Shown here: piece by piece, positions 12,124 to 23,597 of the stretch
Numbering within the stretch: the stretch's first letter is position 1
Layout of the letters: each line of letters opens with the position of its first letter
NCBI GenBank assembly: GCA_036898215.1
Contig: CM072551.1
Span: forward strand, 35,074,250-35,138,249
Length of the DNA: 64,000 nucleotides
Source: Platycarya strobilacea
Lineage: Eukaryota; Streptophyta; Magnoliopsida; Fagales; Juglandaceae
Direction of reading: 5' to 3'
Made by a program: the position numbers and the translations under genes
Notes under the pieces: model-generated
Told to the model about the DNA's origin: nothing
Database searches by the model: none
The model's input: only the letters and a program-made list of their open reading frames with translations

Positions 12124-12149
12124 GGTTTCGAGAAAGTGAGGAAGATTTA

Positions 12150-12348
12150 GGCCCCGTTTGTATTCGAAGATGAGTTCAACTCATCTCAACTCATCTTCAT
12201 TTCATCATTATATTTTTATAATTTTTTATATAAAACACAAATTCCTATATACCTTTTTCAAATCCTAACACATATTTTTCAAATCTCAAAATAATAATAA
12301 TATTAAAAAATAAACTAAACTCATCTCATCTCCGAATCCAAGCAGAGC
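12150..12348. mobile_element. Tourist-like MITE (PIF/Harbinger type)
   Basis: The element runs from GGCCCCGTTTGTATTCGAAG to CTCCGAATCCAAGCAGAGC. Its two ends are imperfect inverted repeats over about 24 bp (TATTCGAAGATGAG against GATTCGGAGATGAG). It is flanked by TTA on both sides (12147-12149 and 12349-12351), the usual Tourist target duplication. Diverged partial relatives appear near 15264, 16390 and 24720. Confidence 0.75.
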
Positions 12349-12577
12349 TTAGGAGAATATCGGGAGGGAGGGGAGGTGTGTTAACATGCGGCTAAATTTT
12401 AAAAGAGTATTTGCAACGCTTCTGTAGCGCCGCAAAAGCTATAAAATTTGCTGCAAAAAACAATTTCGTCTAGGTAGCATGACAAATCTGATAAAGTGCC
12501 GCTATAACTTAATTTTGCCGTCACTTTCTATTACGGCAATAGCGAAAGAGCCACTACAAGTCACTTTTCTTGTAGTA

Positions 12578-13189
12578 TATCTAACGCTCGAAGTAAGTAA
12601 AAAAAAAATAAAAATATTTTTATATGCTGCAAACACAGAAAAATATATGTATAAGATATTTTAAATTTTAAAATGATATTAGATATTTCACTACTTTTTA
12701 GTATTAAATTTTAAAAAATAAGTGGATGTTAAATTTAACGGCCACTTAACGAAAAAACGAGAAAAATCGGTAAGTAACCGTTAGATAGCCACTTATTATA
12801 ATAGAATAGATTATGTACATACGTGATGTGTATCCCGAACTATAATTATCATTTTTGTAATATGAATAAGTTTACCATGTCATCTCAAATGTATACTTCT
12901 AAATGACTGCTCCTTAATTTTATTTTTTTATTCAATTTTTTTGACTTAATGATTAAGAAAGTGATTTTTTGTGTATTGATTTTATTTTATATTTTTTTAA
13001 AATATAAACATATTTAAAAAAAGAGATAAAAAATAGGGAAAAAAATGATTTTGGCTGGGCGGTAGGCTCCAACGGTGACTTATGGGAGACATTATAGCGT
13101 GACCCTTAGTAATATACACGATTAATTATCAAACTAGCATTGGCATATTAAATTATTAAATTTTGGCTATTAATTTACACTGTCAGTCA
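12578..13189. other. Intergenic, no gene recognised
   Basis: AT-rich sequence with no credible ORF or element end. Confidence 0.5.
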
Positions 13190-13214
13190 CCAAAAAAAAT
13201 ATTGTGCAGCATGA

Positions 13215-13385
13215 TTTATGCATCATTTTCGTAGACCTTATTTTTCCCACTTTACTTTCCCACGCAGTACTGACTTTAACAGTTTTCTATTGTGCAGCGC
13301 TTTATGCATCATTTTCTTAGACGTTATTTTTCCTACTTTACTTTCCCAAGCAGTACTGACATTAATTATTTTCTATTTATTATTT
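13215..13385 (+). repeat. Two-copy tandem duplication, about 87 bp
   Basis: TTTATGCATCATTTTCGTAG at 13215 recurs, with few changes, about 87 bp later as TTTATGCATCATTTTCTTAG. Both are followed by a TTATTTTTCC and CAGTACTGAC segment. The duplication is not seen in the array copies at 38640 and 55120, so it is specific to this copy. Confidence 0.75.
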
Positions 13386-13739
13386 CGTTCTTTTTGTAGC
13401 TGATCAGATGGGTAGATCGAACATCGAAGTGGATCATAATTGATTTGGAGAATCACAAAAAGGGAAAGCATTGGAGGAGTGGAGATGGAGCAAGGAAGAA
13501 CTAGGACGCTGGATATAGTAGGTTCCTTTCATTTTCTTGATGCTTAATGAGTGATCAGGACAAACATACTTAGCAAGAAGTTCTCGGACCAATTAGGAAT
13601 ATCTTGTGGGCCAGTAGACTCGGGATACCTTGTAGTCTTCATGAATTAAATTGGGAACATTAAGCATACCTTCTTCCAGTACTTCAGCATGAACTAATTG
13701 TACTAGCCATGATCGATCCATCTATTTATGGTATTACAA

Positions 13740-13927
13740 GCGGGAGATCAGGTTTGAGCTAACTGATGGCCAGTTCCGGATGATTTTGATTTGCTTTTGG
13801 GTTTCTCCTGAGAACATTCTTTCATGCCGGAGCCCGATCGAGCCTCCCACATCATCGGTGACTTGAAAGGAAGAGCGCATGCATGCATTAATCAACCTAA
13901 AAATGGTGAGAATTGAATTAGGGACAT
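13740..13927 (-). pseudogene. Degenerate B relative of the small gene
   Basis: Read on the minus strand from the ATG at 13927, the sequence tracks the A gene: an N-terminal segment resembling MSLFSAFLGCF, then GATGTGGGAGGCTCG in the SDESGGPG position, and a CTCCCGCTTG-like end. The frame is disrupted by stops and indels. It lies about 600 bp downstream of A1 on the same strand, the spacing also seen in the array copies. Confidence 0.6.
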
Positions 13928-14345
13928 CGTGGTTCCCTCCTGTATGTAAACAATTAACGTTGTTGGCTTAGATGTAAACAAATGTCCAATCTTGATCAGT
14001 TAATGTGTAAATTACGAACAAATTTATACGTACAACTGCAACTGGAGTAGAGAAGAAAAGAACCCTTTGACAAAGTCAAATACACAAGTCTTGTTTAATT
14101 ACAAACAATACAGTAGAACCTGATCCCTGCCCCTAACCCAAGTACTCCCAAATCATCAAACTACATACTAGAACCACCATGAGAACTAGCTTCAATTAAT
14201 TTCCAGGTTTGGGTCTTCATATATTTCCAAAAACTTTTCTTGGGCATTCATGATTGCATTGAGCAAGCAATATCATTTACACCTGCATCTTCAGTTAATT
14301 AACATCTTGTAGCTAGCCGGCCTGCTGCAGCCATGATCTATATCA

Positions 14346-14537
14346 CTACAAGCGGGAGAGGTTTGAATTAACTGGGAAGTAGGATACTACAATTGGAGCT
14401 CCCGATGATTTTGATTTTCTTTTGGCTTTCTGATCTGACGAAGAACATTCTTTCACAGGGCCGGGGCCTCCCGACTCATCGGAGACCGAAGACTTACAGC
14501 ACATGAAACAACCCAAGAATGCTGAGAATAGAGACAT
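14346..14537 (-). CDS. Small 63-residue Cys/Lys/Ser-rich protein, copy A1
   Basis: The ORF begins MSLFSAFLGCFMCCKSSVSD. It has an acidic-polar middle (DESGGPG), a basic-serine stretch at residues 36-45 (DQKAKRKSKSS) and a conserved tail, GAPIVVSYFPVNSNLSRL. Five related copies in the window keep this layout, with the tail and basic stretch best conserved. This suggests a real small protein. The N-terminal cysteines (GCFMCC) could be lipidated and the basic patch could bind acidic partners or act in nuclear import; both are inference. I recall small plant proteins of unknown function with a similar tail but cannot name one. The start is the first ATG, after a TATA-like box about 100 bp upstream. 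No function is assigned. Confidence 0.65.
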   Translation of the reverse strand: MSLFSAFLGCFMCCKSSVSDESGGPGPVKECSSSDQKAKRKSKSSGAPIVVSYFPVNSNLSRL

Positions 14538-14637
14538 GATTATTGCGTTTCCCCTTTCGTATGTTAATGTTGGCTCAGATGTTTTTGATAAGCAATGAAT
14601 ATTTTAAGTGTGAGTGATGAAAAGTTGAAGTGAGATG

Positions 14638-14650
14638 CTCCATTTATAAG
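14638..14650 (-). promoter_or_regulatory. TATA-like box of copy A1
   Basis: On the minus strand CTTATAAATGGAG lies about 100 bp before the A1 start codon. The same element occupies the same position before A2 and A3, but reads TTACAAATGG before both A' copies. Confidence 0.5.
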
Positions 14651-14949
14651 TACTTCTATGAGAAATGGAAATGTTGGCTTGGAGAGCACGAAACAATGAT
14701 GCATGAGACTATGAGAGATCGTGGGATGAACCCAAAAAGCTTGGAGAGCAAGCGGAAGACCAAGCAATAGTACTTAATCTAGTCAATGCTCGATATTCCC
14801 ATCAATAGCTACATGGTTCTCACTACGTACTTTCGTGGTTGCGCCTATGCTTTGACCGCAACCCCAAACAATGACTTGTATATATATATATATATATTAA
14901 CATGTGAAATCAGCGACTTTAAGTACTGATCGGAGAGCATGATGCAGAA

Positions 14950-17036
14950 AAGTACCATAATCTAGATAAAGCTCATCTCCACACGTCATGGTCATACATA
15001 AGACAAATTATAAAGCTCATCACAAACGGTCCAATTGGTGGATAACATTGACCAAAAGTACGAACTAGGAAAGCTAGCAGCTGGTTTTTTTTTTCTTGAG
15101 CAAATTAGAGAACATATTACTAAAACCAAATAAAGTTCCAAATTGAAACAAATTACATGCTGGTATGCTGGTATCTGTGCTGCATCCAACCTTTAAAGCA
15201 TATGCATTTTTATATGTACGAAGAAATAGTCGTATGTGATGAGAATATACTATGAATAATGAAGGCTATATTTGAATTGAGAGATAAAATGAGATGAATT
15301 CAAATAGTCTGTGAATAATAATAAGATTTGTGAGTTGAGATGAGTTGACATAATTTTGAAGAATTTTGTGTGTTTGGATTAGAAGTAAGATTAGATGATT
15401 TTAAATTATTGTAGAGAGATAGAAGTAGGTCCCACAAATGATTGGATAATATTTATAATGATTTTGTTTTATTTATAAATGTATTTATAAATAAGTAATA
15501 ATAATTTTTTTAAATTACATCCAATTTTTTTATAACATCATCTATAATAATATTATAAGATGACAATATTTTTATAAAATCAAATTATATAAAAAAAAAA
15601 TATGATTAACTCAAAATTTTAACATAAAAATAAAAATAATATAATTAACTCCAAATATTTATATCAATTTTTTTTTTATAAAATCTTGAGCTACTAATAA
15701 AACATATTAATATTTTTATTTAACTTTAGTTTGGTTGTATATCAGGGTCTGCTGCAAGTTGTAGTTGCCAAGAAAAAAGAAATAGATGCCGAAGATCAAA
15801 AAGAACTGGGAGCGGCCTTTCTCTTTGAAATGTGAAAGTCTCAAAAAAAGAAATGTGAGAGTATTAACTTCCTTTGTCTGGATCATGCGAGAGACGTCTC
15901 CGAAATCTAGTAATAGCCGCGGCCTGGAGCGGCTTTTGAGGCCATGGCCTCACGCGCCACCACTCATTGCAGTGACTCGACTTAGATAACTGCTGCTTTT
16001 TTATGTTATCGATTTTCCTAATTCGTGATCTTGAAGGAGAGATCTTAGACCTTTCATCAAACAACTGAAAGCAAAATGTGATAGTATAAAACCCACCACC
16101 TTCATCATTTTTAATGAAACTTCTAACGACATCAGTGGTGATTTTATCATTCATTTTTTAGCGACTATTTTATTTTCATCTTTATATAAGATGACATCTA
16201 TTTTAGAACTTTGATAAGATCCAAGAAATTTGATCCAAATAAGCCCGCTTTTATTTTCATTTTTTCCACCACTTATACTGCTATTTTTTATTTTAGGACA
16301 ATTATTAGAAAACTCCACCAGCCCCTCCTCATATATCATTTTTAGATTAATAAAGTTTAACTTGCTCAAAAAGAAAGGGGTCATTTGAATTGAAGATGAT
16401 TTCATATTATAATCTCAACTCATCCTTTAACCCAAATCAAAACTAAATATTTCTTTTTTATTAATTTTTTTAGATAAGTAATATCATTTTACATAATATT
16501 ATAGTGGAGATCATAAGCCTGAATCTTGACTTCATACTATTTTTTATGTAATTAAATATTATACGTATTGTATTGGACTCAATCATCGTAAAAATATATG
16601 GCCTACATGTAAACAGAGAATTAAGAATATAATACATATAATTAAATATTTTTATTTTTATTGACTTTAATTTTTGAGACAAATGATAATTTTACCGAAA
16701 GACAAACTTGCTTGGCAATTAGGGTCCACAGACTAGTTGTAGGACTCTACGCACGCAACTATCAATATGTCCGTTCTTTATCCTTGTGATCATACGTAAA
16801 ACAAAAGGTTGGAAAAAAGGTAACATTTTTCTTTGCAATTTTGCTGCCTACAAGCGATTTTGCGAATTCATCTATGTATCAATCATGCTAATGTGGACAA
16901 TATTGTCAGATGCTTAATGTTATTAAAAATAAATAAAAAAACAAGAGAAGAAAACATGAAGAAAAGAGAAAAGAGAAAAGAGAAAAGAGATAACGATGTC
17001 AACAAGCTTCATCTCATGATCTATGAAAAATCCTAA
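14950..17036. other. Intergenic with diverged MITE fragments
   Basis: No gene was recognised. The stretch at 15264-15460 (GAATTGAGAGATAAAATGAG, then GAGTTGAGATGAGTTGAC) resembles the Tourist family at 12150. A short related piece lies near 16390. The ORF-sized openings at 15864-16405 have no recognisable motif and look accidental. Confidence 0.45.
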
Positions 17037-18521
17037 ATCGTAAGTATTCATTTTTAAGCCATCACGCAATTCACCCATCCCAATCATCTGCAAGATTGCT
17101 AGGTCCTGCAAAAAACACTTATCAGCTTTAAGGATCAGACAACAATTTAAAGATTGTGTTATCTTGCCAACTGAAAGAAGATTGAAAGAAAAGCTTGGAA
17201 CACATAGGACATTATGCAAAGTAAGAGTAGGGCTAAGAATTATGTCACCAATATGTGTGACTTTGGCATAAGTTCCATTTGGAAGCTTAACTGAATTAGA
17301 GACAGTAAGGGGTGTCGATGAATAAAAACTTGGAGAGTGGACCATATGATCCGAAGTTCCACTATCAACAATCCAGGTATATGAATCAACAGGTGAAGCA
17401 GCAAGACAAAAAGGATTGAGAGTACCTGAAAAATTAGGTACCAAAGCCATATTGGCTGAAGGAGAGGAGGTTGTTGATTTCAGTAAGGCTAAAAGCTGTT
17501 GGCATTGATCCACAGTAATGCCAGGGGGCAAAGGTAAAGTGCTATCAGCAACCACAGCAGACTGAACAGAATTAGCAACAGAAGCTTTATCCCTAAACTT
17601 GTAATTAGGGGGAAAACCATGCAGTTTGTAACAACGATCCACTGTGTGTCCATTAAGTCCATAGTGACTACAAAGCAGCTTAGTTCGTGTGTTTCCTTTG
17701 ACAGACTTAAAAGAAACATCAGATCTGGTAGTCAAAGCTACATTTTCAATAGCAGGCATAACAATATTGCGATTATTAACAAGCCTCTGCCTCTCATCTT
17801 GAATAACAAGAGAGAAGGCTCTGTTAATAGTAGGTAACGGATCCATCATCAAAATTTGAGTCCTCACATTGTCAAAAACATCATTAAGTCCCATTAGAAA
17901 AGTCATGATGTGGTTTTGATGATGATAATCAGCAAAAATCTTCGAAAAATGACAGGTGCAACCACGACATGTACATATAGGTAAAGGCTGATAGTTGAAG
18001 AGTTCATCACAAAGTACCTTTAACTCAGTGAAATATGTACTAACGTCGTTCTGACCTTATCGTAGAGCTGAAATGGCAGTTTGCAACTGAAAAATCCTCG
18101 GACCATTGCCTTGTGAAAAACGCTCCTTCAACTCAATCCACATTGCGAAAGATGAATCAACATAGATCACACTGTGTGCAATCTTTGAGTCCAGAGAGTT
18201 GAGGAGCCATGATAACACAATAGTGTCACATTTGCTCCACGATGAGAACAGAGGATCATCCTTTCTTGGAGTCAGAAGAGTTCCATCAATGAATCTTAAT
18301 TTATTTCGTGCTTTCAGAGAAAGAAAGAAAGAACGGGACCATGAGTGATAGTTATTGTGGCTCAGTTTCTCGGTAACAAGAAGGATTCCAGGATGATCGG
18401 CAGATGTGAGGAAATAAGGACTTCTCGGATCATTTTCAACATTAGGAGTAGATGAAAATGGAACACGAGTAGCACGATTAGCAGAGATCTCAGATTCATT
18501 CTCAGATTCAGCCATGATCAA
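17037..18521 (-). pseudogene. Ty1/copia gag and protease, truncated, one nonsense codon
   Basis: The N-terminal piece (18057-18521) reads MIMAESENESEISANRATRV, then YHSWSRSFFLSLKARNKLRF and LFSSWSKCDTIVLSWLLNSL. This is the copia gag (UBN2-type) fold. A single TAA at 18057-18059 separates it from the rest, which stays in the same frame: MTFLMGLNDVFDNVRTQILM, then CSHYGLNGHTVDRCYKLHGF. The latter is a CCHC knuckle with its second Cys changed to Tyr. Next come the protease (WIVDSGTSDHMVHS) and a gag-pre-integrase start (DLAILQMIGMGELRDGL). Homology ends near 17037. Integrase, RT and RNase H are missing. Confidence 0.85.
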
Positions 18522-18833
18522 GAAAGAAATCGAACAAAAATGGACGAAATCAAGGAAACGAAATGACTTAGGGTTCGGTCTAAGTAAAAAAACGAAAAAC
18601 GAAGTGAAAATCTCGAAACTGAAATGAGAAAATCACTGAAAGGAAACCGTAAAAATGTTCGAAGGAAGAAATCGAACAAATTTCGTGATGAAATCACGGA
18701 TGAAATCGTGATGGAAGCAAGAAATCAAGAGACATGGGAGGAAGACGAAGGAGAAATCGTGAGGAACACGAATGAAAAAGGGGAAAGTTGGAGAGAAAAT
18801 AATCGGGCAGAAACGTGCGGTAGGATCTCACTT

Positions 18834-18845
18834 GCTCTGATACCA
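18834..18845 (-). promoter_or_regulatory. Primer binding site of the copia element
   Basis: On the minus strand TGGTATCAGAGC matches the 3' end of plant initiator methionine tRNA, the standard Ty1/copia primer. It lies about 310 bp upstream of the gag start codon. Confidence 0.85.
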
Positions 18846-18857
18846 TATTAAATCTGA

Positions 18858-19019
18858 TATCATTATAAAATGAAATCTGTATATTCATCATAAAAACAAT
18901 TACAGAGAGTCTTTTATATACAAAGTACTCTAGCTAGCTTAGTTTTACATTACAACTGTCACAATACAGCTGTCACAAATAAAATGATACATGTATTAAG
19001 AGGAAGTTATATTACAACA
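18858..19019 (-). repeat. Probable short LTR of the copia element
   Basis: On the minus strand the segment begins TGTTGTAATATAAC and ends ATGATATCA shortly before the primer site. TATATAAAAG inside could be the LTR TATA box. No second LTR was found because the 3' half of the element is missing, so the ends are approximate. Confidence 0.45.
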
Positions 19020-20821
19020 GATTTATTTATTACACCAATTACACTAATAAAAACTAATAATCTTCTTCACCTATTGTAGATTAGCGGTGAGATTTCTTGT
19101 ATGGTGATTGTCCAAAAATCTCTAAATTTTTGTCAAAATTAGTCATCTCCTTACAAAATAATTGATGCTTACACTTTCATGAAATCTTTGTCATGTTTTG
19201 GGTCAATAGTCAAGAGTATCAAAGAATAATGGAAAATTTTAAAAGGCCGTTCATTTTTTAGGCTCTCGGAGGAGTTTGCAGAACATTAATTTAGACGAGC
19301 TTGTCTCTGCAATCATCCAATGGGGTGGTGCTAATAATGATGGAGATCGTCCTCAGCATTTGAATTATGTTTGTTCCAAGTTTTTACTTTTGGGCTTTTG
19401 TATTGAAAACAAATTCTCTTTTATCTGTCAACGTTTTATGCTCTATTGCTATTTTCTCTCTTTTGGTTGATACATGTTTAATACTCTAGTTTCACAAGGC
19501 TGGGATTTTCTTAGACACCAAGATGGTTTACTTTTGTGTTGATTAAGGTTGCACTTAAATGTTAAGAAGTTCTGACAACATTTGTGAATAGTTTGAATAG
19601 AGATTAAAGTGAGACTATGGATCCTTATATTGAAAATAGTTTGAGTTGTTTAGATGTATAAAATATATTGAGTGTTGACTTTTGATTGATTTGATTAGTA
19701 ATGATAGTAAAATGATAATTTTATTTATATTTTTTAGTAATAAAAAAATTATTATTAGAAATAATTTCTAACATCTTTAAAAAATAATTTTGTATAATTT
19801 TTTTAAAAAAATTCTTATTTAAATTTAAATTTATAAAAATCAATATTTAATTATTTTTTTAAATTTGGATGTGGTTTTTTTCACTTCAAAACCTATTTAA
19901 TTCAATTTATTTATAATTATAGTAAAAAAATAGAAATGAGTGTGACAGAGGTAAAAAAATAAATTGTTTACATACATTTAATTTGTTGGAAAATGATATA
20001 TACACAATATAATTACACAATATATTTCACAACAATATATTAAATGAATGATATTTTTATAAAGTGTTGTATGTATAAAATATTTTATAAAATTACACAT
20101 CATTTAAAATTTATTATAAAATATATTGTATAATTATGATATATGTGTATCACTTTCCTAATTTGTTTACACGATGCATTTATTGTGTTCACATTATTTA
20201 GATCGTTGTTAAAGAGTGCTTGAAGTGTTTCTTGCTTTAAACCTACGATCATCTGTTTAGAATTTTTATATAATTTTTTTAAAGTAATCGGGTCAAAATA
20301 ATATAATAAAAAGAAAGCCAACACATTAATATCTTATTAAATCATAAAAATTTAATATATATATTTTTTCTCAAATTTTTAGGAACCCCCCCCTCCCCCC
20401 CCCCCCCCCCCCCCCCCCCGGTTGGTATCAAGAAAAGTATAATAAAGATACTATATTTAGTATAGTTACGTGGGGGCTTAAAGAAGACGACCAAGGCATA
20501 AAAATTTTAAATTCATCTCAAATTTATTATTATATATATTTTTTTAATTTATATATAAAATATAATAAAAAGTTTTATTTTTTTAAATTTCAAAATTATT
20601 TTTTCAAATTTTCATACAATAATAATAATAATAAATTTTTTTATAAAAATATTTTATTTTTTTAACTTTTATTTTATTTCATTTTTAAAAATAAATAAGA
20701 ACTTAAAAAATTTGGATCTGGACTTTCCCTCACAAGTCCAGATACGGTATGCCAGGACTCATGGGCCTGTACTAATCAGTAACATTAATCTGAATTATAT
20801 ATATAGAATGTACAAAAGAAC

Positions 20822-20871
<50 letters not shown>

Positions 20872-20994
20872 CAAATTTTTTGGGTGGCCATGCCTATGAA
20901 GTTCCATCGTTGCGGCCTTCGATTCAGGATGCGATCGATGGAACACAATTGTCAATTGGCACCCCGTGGGTAAAATCATATAATTTTCGAGGCT
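19020..20994. other. Intergenic AT-rich sequence with simple repeats
   Basis: No gene was recognised. It contains a C-rich tract (20386-20419, with 25 uninterrupted C from 20395) and a (TA)n run at about 20824-20868. The rest is AT-rich sequence with faint Tourist-like pieces near 19560-19900 and 20500. Confidence 0.45.
20386..20419 (+). repeat. Poly-C tract
   Basis: Thirty-four bases of C with a single T at 20394. The complementary strand has G-quadruplex potential. Confidence 0.9.
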
Positions 20995-21330
20995 TAATTT
21001 TTATGCCGGTACATTATTGAGTTTTTTTGACATTTATTTTATTACATCGATAATAGTATATTACTTTGGCCGTGTTTAAGAAAACACTATCAATTTTTCA
21101 ATTTTATGTCGGTAAATTATCAATTTTTCGACGTTTATATTGTTACGCCAATAATAGTATATGCTCTGACGGTGTTTAAACAAATGTCAATAATTAAACA
21201 TTTTTACGCTGGTAAATTAAACTTTATTTTCTGACGTTTAAAATGTTATGCTGGTAATGATATATAGATTTAGTGTTGTTTTACAAAATGTTACAAATTA
21301 ATCGAATTTACGCTAGTAAAGTATTAAGCA
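20995..21330 (+). repeat. About 3.2 copies of a ~103 bp imperfect tandem repeat
   Basis: The phrase ATGCCGGTACATTATTGAG recurs as ATGTCGGTAAATTATCAA, ACGCTGGTAAATTAAAC and ACGCTAGTAAAGTATTAAG. Each full unit continues with a GACGTTTA-like and a CGGTGTTTA-like block. Short iterated motifs of this kind are typical of CACTA subterminal regions, and a CACTA ORF remnant follows at 21780. The link is inference. Confidence 0.65.
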
Positions 21331-21779
21331 TTCCTTTTAAAAAAATAAGGTCTAGTATTTAAAATTTGATCTTTTAATATGCATGTCATATTTATTCTTT
21401 TTAAAAAAAGAATGTAGTGCTTGTGAATTTTATAACAAAATATGTTAAAATATGTTGGGAACCTTGTGAATTCTAATGATTGATTTGAGAAAAATATATA
21501 AATTCAAGGGATTTGAATAATAAGATTTGTTTATAAATTGCTAATTTTACCAATATAATAAAGTTTCGTAGTTTTTAAACTAATTGAACATACACAAGCG
21601 TATATCTTGCATAACTTTTTGATCCTCTACTGTTGACAATCACCTGCTTCTTACAACACACTTTATTTTTATTACATTTTGACTACAACATCACAAAGAT
21701 TATGAAAATAATTATTAAAATAATTAGTTGGTTCATATTCTAAAGCTATAAGAGGAATGCGCGTTATTACTATATATTC

Positions 21780-22900
21780 TAGATCGAACCAAAGATTAGC
21801 TAGCTCTGCTAGTTGCTCTTAAATCCACCAAGTCGGGAATTGCCCTTGCCACAACTTATGCTGTAGATGTGTCTTTTGCACAAAATAATTTTTTCTTCAA
21901 CTCGTGTTTGTAATCTTTCCATTTTTTCCCTATGTCCTTTAGTATCCATTTTTTGAAAGCATCCACTCTATCATTAGAAATTTTAAACTTACCCTACAAT
22001 CAAAATATATGGTACACAAGTGAGTGAGTAGTTTTCTAACAAAATTTTAAAGTATAATTATTTAATTAATAATAATGGTTTAATACAAATTATGTACCTT
22101 TATAAGATCTCACGCTTCTTCCTTTAAGGTTTTAAGCACCGACCTCCAATCCTTATAAATTATTGGAACCAAATTATTAGTTCTTGCAATCTGACCACCA
22201 AACCTTACAACATTTGAGTCTTGCTTGTTGATGGGTTGAGCAAGTAGATTGAGCTCTATATCAATTCGATCTCCTTCTAGAAGATACCAAATGGCATTCA
22301 ACGTGTACAATTTTCTCTTTACTCTATTTTCATTACTATCTGCAAAATTGGATTAGTGACATTATTACTATTTTATAAATGTGCATTCATAGTGAAATAA
22401 GTAAATAAGAAAAAAAAATCATACCAACAATGACAACAAAATTATCTTCAATGTCGGTTGACAAGTCGACATTTTCTACTTCGGGGTGTGGTGTTATTGG
22501 TACAGATGTTTCTGGTTGGGTGTTTTTGCTGATCTCTGTATGTGTTGATAGTTGGCCTCCCATCGGTATCGGTGTAAAAGGTTGGGATTTTTATTGTGAA
22601 GATGATGATTGTTGGGTCTCTCTACTGATCTCTATATGTATTGATCTAGAAAGTCAAGTCCCTTGCTGTGAAGGTAATGATGGCTGGAAATGATAATTTA
22701 CAGAAGGAGACAACTCTACCATCCTATCAACGGAAGGGGGTGGCCCGTCGCTAGAGGGTAATGAATGGGCTTCCCTATCAGCAGATGGGTATGATTGCAC
22801 ATCACTATAGATAGCTCGTAATCTTGTAGATTATCTTCGCAACTGTGGTATGGTAGTCTTTGCCTTCTTTTTAAACCCATAAAACCTACACAAAAAAAAC
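21780..22900 (-). pseudogene. CACTA (Ptta/En/Spm type) ORF remnant
   Basis: Minus-strand pieces read DIEDNFVVIVG (near 22430), LNAIWYLLEGDRIDIELNLL, then VVRFGGQIARTNNLVPIIYK and DWRSVLKTLKEEA (22110-22310), a TGA, then DLIKVHNLY. After an intron-like gap they read KFKISNDRVDAFKKWILKDI, GKKWKDYKHELKKKLF and a further stop (about 21990-21830). The pattern of a VPI-x-DWR block followed by WILKDIGKKWKDYK matches the plant transposase_24/Ptta family carried by CACTA elements. The upstream part (22430-22700) is a Ser/Thr/Pro-rich low-complexity region, also usual there. At least two stops make it inactive. Confidence 0.6.
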
Positions 22901-23511
22901 ACTTAAATATATGCAAATCAATTATGAGAATGATATTTAGACATGATATGAGATAGAATTTATAATTAGATTCTAGCATAGGTTTTTACCCAAAATTATA
23001 ATCTGCATTGTCAGGACTCGCGTCTAACATATATGCAAATCAACTATAATTTGCATTGTCAAGACTCAAGATATTGTTTTGTTGTTTTCTTCTATGTTAA
23101 AAATTATTTTACACCAAAGATAATCTATTCTTATTTTAGCTGCATAGGTTTAATTTCGTAAACCAGATGTATTCTAATGTAACGTGCAATATATACAGTT
23201 GAGTTCTAGAAGATGCATTAATATTTCATGCTTCTTTATCTCATTACACAAATGTCCTTCCAAAAGCATGAATGTCCACAATCATAAAACACAGCCAAAA
23301 ACCTACATGATTATGATATATTATTAACTGAACGAAGGTAACCACCTAATATATTGAAATCAACGGGGACAAGAAAAGGTAATTACCCATTATAATAGTA
23401 CCCATTATAAATGTTTTTTGTAATATTCCTTCACAGTAACACTTGATAGTAGACATCTTTAATTGAGCTATGCCATTTGTGCCTTTTAATTATGATTTCA
23501 TCCTTAAAAAC

Positions 23512-23597
23512 TAAGTGAATATATATATATATATATAAATATATATATATATTCACTTTGTGAATATGTATATACATATATACATATTCACAAAGTG
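23512..23597. repeat. Two adjacent long palindromes
   Basis: At 23554-23597, a 21 bp arm starting CACTTTGTGAATATGTATAT is followed by 2 bp and its exact complement. Immediately left, AGTGAATATATATAT and its complement ATATATATATATTCACT form a second palindrome at about 23512-23558. The stretch could fold into two cruciforms. Confidence 0.85.

Larger units (their letters stand above)
7971..12577. mobile_element. Decayed CACTA-like element, possibly carrying a captured gene fragment
   Basis: The left end reads TACTATAAGATATAAGGC, followed by TTTTTGCGGCGACTT. The right end, read inward on the minus strand from 12577, is TACTACAAGAAAAGTGACTT. Both resemble the CACTACAAGAAAA terminus of plant CACTA elements after C-to-T decay. 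Subterminal GCGGC/GCCGC-AAAA motifs occur near both ends (7990-8330 and 12400-12530). The flanking triplets are TAA and TAT, a weak fit to a 3 bp duplication. No CACTA transposase was recognised inside. The interior (9100-12130) has exon-like segments on the minus strand. The left terminus motif is duplicated at about 8077, beyond a poly-A run. Confidence 0.45.
13190..14930 (-). repeat. Inverted copy of the A-B small-gene repeat
   Basis: Read on the minus strand, this block matches the region of unit 1 around 37200-38720 in the same order: promoter-like segment, A ORF, spacer, B relic, then GATGCATAAATCATGCTG. It lies more than 18 kb from the tandem array and points the other way. The array and this copy therefore derive from one ancestor through an inverted dispersal. 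Confidence 0.85.

Noticed and set aside
10160..12577. CRISPR-like or phage-like organisation anywhere in the window
   Set aside because: All tandem repeats found are contiguous minisatellites or element ends without regular unique spacers, and the window is plant nuclear DNA.
20712..21020. 102-codon ORF across the TA repeat
   Set aside because: The middle is a YIYIYI run encoded by the microsatellite, and the flanks have no family resemblance.
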